Origin: Bacillota bacterium
GTDB lineage: Bacteria; Bacillota; Clostridia; Acetivibrionales; JAEXSP01
Direction: 5' to 3'
Assembly: GCA_023453795.1 (NCBI GenBank)
Contig: JAEXSP010000027.1
Location: forward strand, 6,018 to 70,017
DNA length: 64,000 nt
The translations under genes and the position numbers were made by a program. Of the stretch, positions 62,285 through 64,000 are shown in pieces; position 1 is the stretch's first letter, and the number at the start of each line of letters is the position of its first letter. The notes under the pieces are model-generated. The model ran no database searches. It had not been told where the DNA came from and saw nothing but the letters and a program-made list of their open reading frames with translations.

Positions 62285-62647
62285 TTGAATAGCCAAGAAA
62301 TAGACAAACTTTTTGAAATGTATTTTGGGTGTATGAGAAGTGAATATTATTTTATACAAATGCTTAAAGCTTTTATTACTCCAAGGATGGAGGGATATGG
62401 TCGAGAATGCGTTTGCTGTGTTTTAGCAAGTGCATTTAGAGAAGGTGAAGAAGAGTATTTTGGTGAAACTGGTGTGAAGTTATGTATCAATGAGCCTGCG
62501 GTATCAAAAGATGTAGAAATAATTGTTTCTAATGAAGAATTTTTAAGAAGGCTAAAAATTGAATATTTAAAATTTCTGCGTAATTATCCTCAAAAATCTC
62601 AAGATGCTACCCAATATTTTGAAATGCTTGAGGAAAAATTAAAGTAG
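62285..62647 (+). CDS. Candidate immunity protein for the EndoU-type toxin
   Basis: 120 residues, TTG start eight bases after AGGAG, and only 22 bases behind the toxin gene. It is small, acidic and probably helical (MNSQEIDKLFEMYFGCMRSE at the start, EYLKFLRNYPQKSQD near the end), without signal peptide or membrane helix. I do not recognise a family. Its size, charge and position directly after a polymorphic toxin C-terminus are what make it an immunity candidate. Confidence 0.6.
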   Translation: MNSQEIDKLFEMYFGCMRSEYYFIQMLKAFITPRMEGYGRECVCCVLASAFREGEEEYFGETGVKLCINEPAVSKDVEIIVSNEEFLRRLKIEYLKFLRNYPQKSQDATQYFEMLEEKLK

Positions 62648-62766
62648 GTTTAGTTTCAATAACCCCGACTGTAGCAATGCGGCTTCGAAGGTTACGAAGG
62701 TTAATTGGGACAGTCAACAATAATTTACTTTTTCAAGCGACTCGACACAGCCCAGTATTCAAACAA

Positions 62767-62793
62767 TTTCAAGGCCGACAACCGAATGAAATT
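62767..62793 (+). repeat. Direct repeat bracketing the orphan toxin cassette, left copy
   Basis: TTTCAAGGCCGACAA at 62767-62781 is repeated at 63841-63855. The similarity continues imperfectly (CCGAATGAAATT against TCAAATGATGAAATT). In one frame both copies encode FQGRQ followed by P/S-N, so the repeat may be a piece of a toxin-carrier coding sequence. Just upstream, at 62646-62723, another frame reads NNPDCSNAASKVTKVNWDSQQ split by no stop until TAA, which looks like a pre-toxin scrap. Confidence 0.7.
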
Positions 62794-62887
62794 CCCGGTA
62801 TGTCGGCTTTGCTTCGCGTTCCACGCTCCCGCTGCGCTGCTGGCGAAAAGCTACGAGCCGTGCCGACCCGCAAACCTCGGCTTTGCA
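62794..62887. other. GC-rich island between repeat and deaminase module
   Basis: About 95 bases with clearly higher GC than the surroundings, including CGCGTTCCACGCTCCCGCTG and a CTGCGCTGCTGGCG stretch. No hairpin with a T-run and no SD are present. It interrupts any carrier frame leading into the deaminase domain, so it is probably an insertion or recombination scar. Confidence 0.5.
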
Positions 62888-63313
62888 ATGTGGGAGCAAG
62901 TGAATAAACTTCGTACTTTAAAAGGATTACCAGAACCATTTGCAGTTGACTCTGGGAATATGGGTTCAGCATGGGCGAAAATTGATGGAGAGATGGATGA
63001 AGTGATATCAGCTTTTAGTAGTTATGATGATGAAGCTGGATTCGCAATATTAAGAGATAATAGACATTTTGACACATTGAAAGTAAATTCACAGCAAATT
63101 GTTGATGGTGTTAATGCTTATGATAGAATGTTTGACTCAGAAGCGAAAATCCTTGAAGAAATTGCAGCAAAACTTGGAAACAAAACAGGTGTAACTGGAA
63201 CGATTAACCTTTATACTGAAAGGGCATGCTGTCCTAGTTGTGAATATGTAATACAACAGTTTCAACAGAAATATCCCAATATTATTATTAATGTACTCAA
63301 AGGAAAGCCATAA
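62888..63313 (+). CDS. Orphan deaminase-type toxin module (5' carrier missing)
   Basis: 141 residues from ATG 62888; the frame is open back to TTG 62705, but that part crosses the GC-rich island and does not look like protein. There is no SD at 62888. The zinc deaminase pattern is present: FDSEAKILEEI (D-x-E) and GTINLYTERACCPSCEYVI (CxxC), then FQQKYPNI. This matches the toxin deaminases of the BURPS668_1122/PF14424 type, which change bases in DNA or RNA or related targets. Without a secretion signal it is an orphan tip, as seen downstream of polymorphic toxin genes where it can replace the resident toxin by recombination. An immunity candidate follows 14 bases later. Confidence 0.65.
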   Translation: MWEQVNKLRTLKGLPEPFAVDSGNMGSAWAKIDGEMDEVISAFSSYDDEAGFAILRDNRHFDTLKVNSQQIVDGVNAYDRMFDSEAKILEEIAAKLGNKTGVTGTINLYTERACCPSCEYVIQQFQQKYPNIIINVLKGKP

Positions 63314-63326
63314 GGAGGTATAAAAA

Positions 63327-63713
63327 ATGAAGGAATTTGACAATTGTATACCGGGGGAATATTTAAAAGATGTAGTACTAGAATTGTCCACCGTGATGGG
63401 AATTGATGTAGATTACGAAGAAATCTTAAAAGCATCAAAAAATGATGGTGAACCGGGAGTACATTGTGTATGTATATTTAAAAAGGGAAATTCATTTATT
63501 TTGGTGGATGTACAAAATATAGATATTTTAAAGGGCATAGTTATTAGGTGTGAAGATACCATATCAGATAATGTGAAAGCTGTAATTTTAAAATGGGACA
63601 TACTTGCACGTAAAAGATATCACCAAGAAATTCGAGATGATATTGAAGATAGGTATGGAAGTGAAAGAAGTTTATTAAATGATATTATCAAGGCACACAA
63701 AATTTCAATCTAG
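63327..63713 (+). CDS. Candidate immunity protein for the deaminase module
   Basis: 128 residues with a strong SD (AAGGAGGT) before the ATG, 14 bases after the deaminase frame. Acidic N-terminal half (MKEFDNCIPGEYLKDVVLEL) and a charged helical C-terminus (RKRYHQEIRDDIEDRYGSER). No known family recognised. It should be expressed even if the toxin tip is silent, which is what is expected of immunity genes of orphan cassettes. The region 63714-63840 shows no other feature. Confidence 0.6.
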   Translation: MKEFDNCIPGEYLKDVVLELSTVMGIDVDYEEILKASKNDGEPGVHCVCIFKKGNSFILVDVQNIDILKGIVIRCEDTISDNVKAVILKWDILARKRYHQEIRDDIEDRYGSERSLLNDIIKAHKISI

Positions 63714-63840
63714 GAATCTTGACTTGTGCAGTAAATGTAAATATTTATGCAGCTATCCCTAATTTGGAATACACAATACTTAAAAAAGACATGGTGAATG
63801 GGTTCTTCTGTTAACCCTTATAATTTAATAAAATCAAGTG

Positions 63841-63870
63841 TTTCAAGGCCGACAATCAAATGATGAAATT
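63841..63870 (+). repeat. Direct repeat bracketing the orphan toxin cassette, right copy
   Basis: Same TTTCAAGGCCGACAA core as at 62767, then TCAAATGATGAAATT. It is followed within a few bases by the left end of an IS256-type element, so any toxin frame that started here has been cut. Confidence 0.7.
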
Positions 63871-63874
63871 GAAC

Positions 63875-64000
63875 GAGAGTGTAAATAGTTTTGTGTAAAC
63901 CTTCAGGGTGATATAAAATAATATCAAACTGGAGGTTTTTTTATGCAAAAGAAACGTTTACCAAACGAGCTTCTTGATCAGCTCATCAAGGAGTACAACA
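63875..64000 (+). mobile_element. Left end of an IS256-family element
   Basis: The sequence GAGAGTGTAAATAGTTTTGT from 63875 resembles terminal inverted repeats of IS256-family elements, which often contain AGTGTAAA and TTGTGTAAA. A transposase-like gene starts 68 bases inside. The exact end and the target duplication cannot be fixed without the right end. Confidence 0.6.
63943..64000 (+). CDS. IS256-family transposase, N-terminal fragment (continues beyond the window)
   Basis: ATG 63943 follows GGAGG. The visible residues, MQKKRLPNELLDQLIKEYN, match the usual start of IS256-type (Mutator-like) transposases, in which a basic leader precedes ELLDQLL. Nineteen codons lie in the window. The DDE catalytic core is not included. 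Confidence 0.6.
   Translation, partial: MQKKRLPNELLDQLIKEYN

Noticed and set aside
62677..62907. A 76-residue Arg-rich frame across the repeat and GC-rich island
   Set aside because: Its composition follows the GC-rich insertion and it has no SD; only the FQGRQ part may be a leftover of real coding sequence.

Overview
The window looks like chromosome of a mesophilic, cellulolytic Clostridia of the Ruminiclostridium (Clostridium cellulolyticum) type. It is AT-rich, has strong Shine-Dalgarno sites with frequent TTG and GTG starts, and carries four proteins with type I dockerins, including two GH9 cellulases with CBM3 modules and a CE1 esterase. No rRNA, tRNA or CRISPR array was seen.

Layout. 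1-4.8 kb: a secreted beta-propeller/Ig/ricin-like protein running off the left edge, then a LytTR response regulator and GHKL histidine kinase. 4.9-8.7 kb: an NAD salvage operon (NrtR-type regulator, macrodomain, PnuC, NadR fused to a cysteine-rich domain) behind a promoter whose -10 box lies in a near-perfect dyad. 9.2-17.7 kb: a DeoR-controlled catabolic cluster (BtpA-family protein, FGGY kinase, SDR dehydrogenase, APC permease), then a nucleotidyltransferase-like protein, a metallophosphoesterase and an inositol-monophosphatase-family phosphatase. 17.8-19.5 kb: a TetR-aldo/keto reductase operon on the minus strand. 19.6-30.6 kb: a GntR regulator, a BMP-type nucleoside ABC importer, an isochorismatase-like hydrolase, a PfkB kinase, a nucleoside phosphorylase, a second BtpA protein, an iron-type alcohol dehydrogenase and an orphan TrpA-like protein. 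Together these resemble an uncharacterised nucleoside degradation route.

31-37 kb holds small redox genes and a very AT-rich pair: a four-helix membrane/coiled-coil protein with a methyltransferase. 37.4-45.6 kb is the cellulosomal block (CE1-dockerin, MFS transporter, two GH9-dockerin enzymes). 45.8-51.7 kb has ferritin, an FAD oxidoreductase, a PadR-controlled glycosyltransferase, two gene remnants, and a sigma/anti-sigma pair. 51.8-55.2 kb has a UvrA2-like ABC protein and a double-HTH MerR regulator that seems to start at CTG.

The most striking locus is at 55.4-64.0 kb. A 2282-residue secreted protein starts with a signal peptide and a complete dockerin. It passes through fn3, chitobiase-like, repeat, transglutaminase, Ig-like and peptidoglycan-binding modules, and ends in a domain that looks like a CdiA/EndoU-type polymorphic toxin. 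A small candidate immunity gene follows directly. Next comes an orphan deaminase-type toxin module with its own candidate immunity gene, bracketed by a direct repeat, and then an IS256-type element that runs off the right edge. I read this as a candidate cellulosome-linked polymorphic toxin system.
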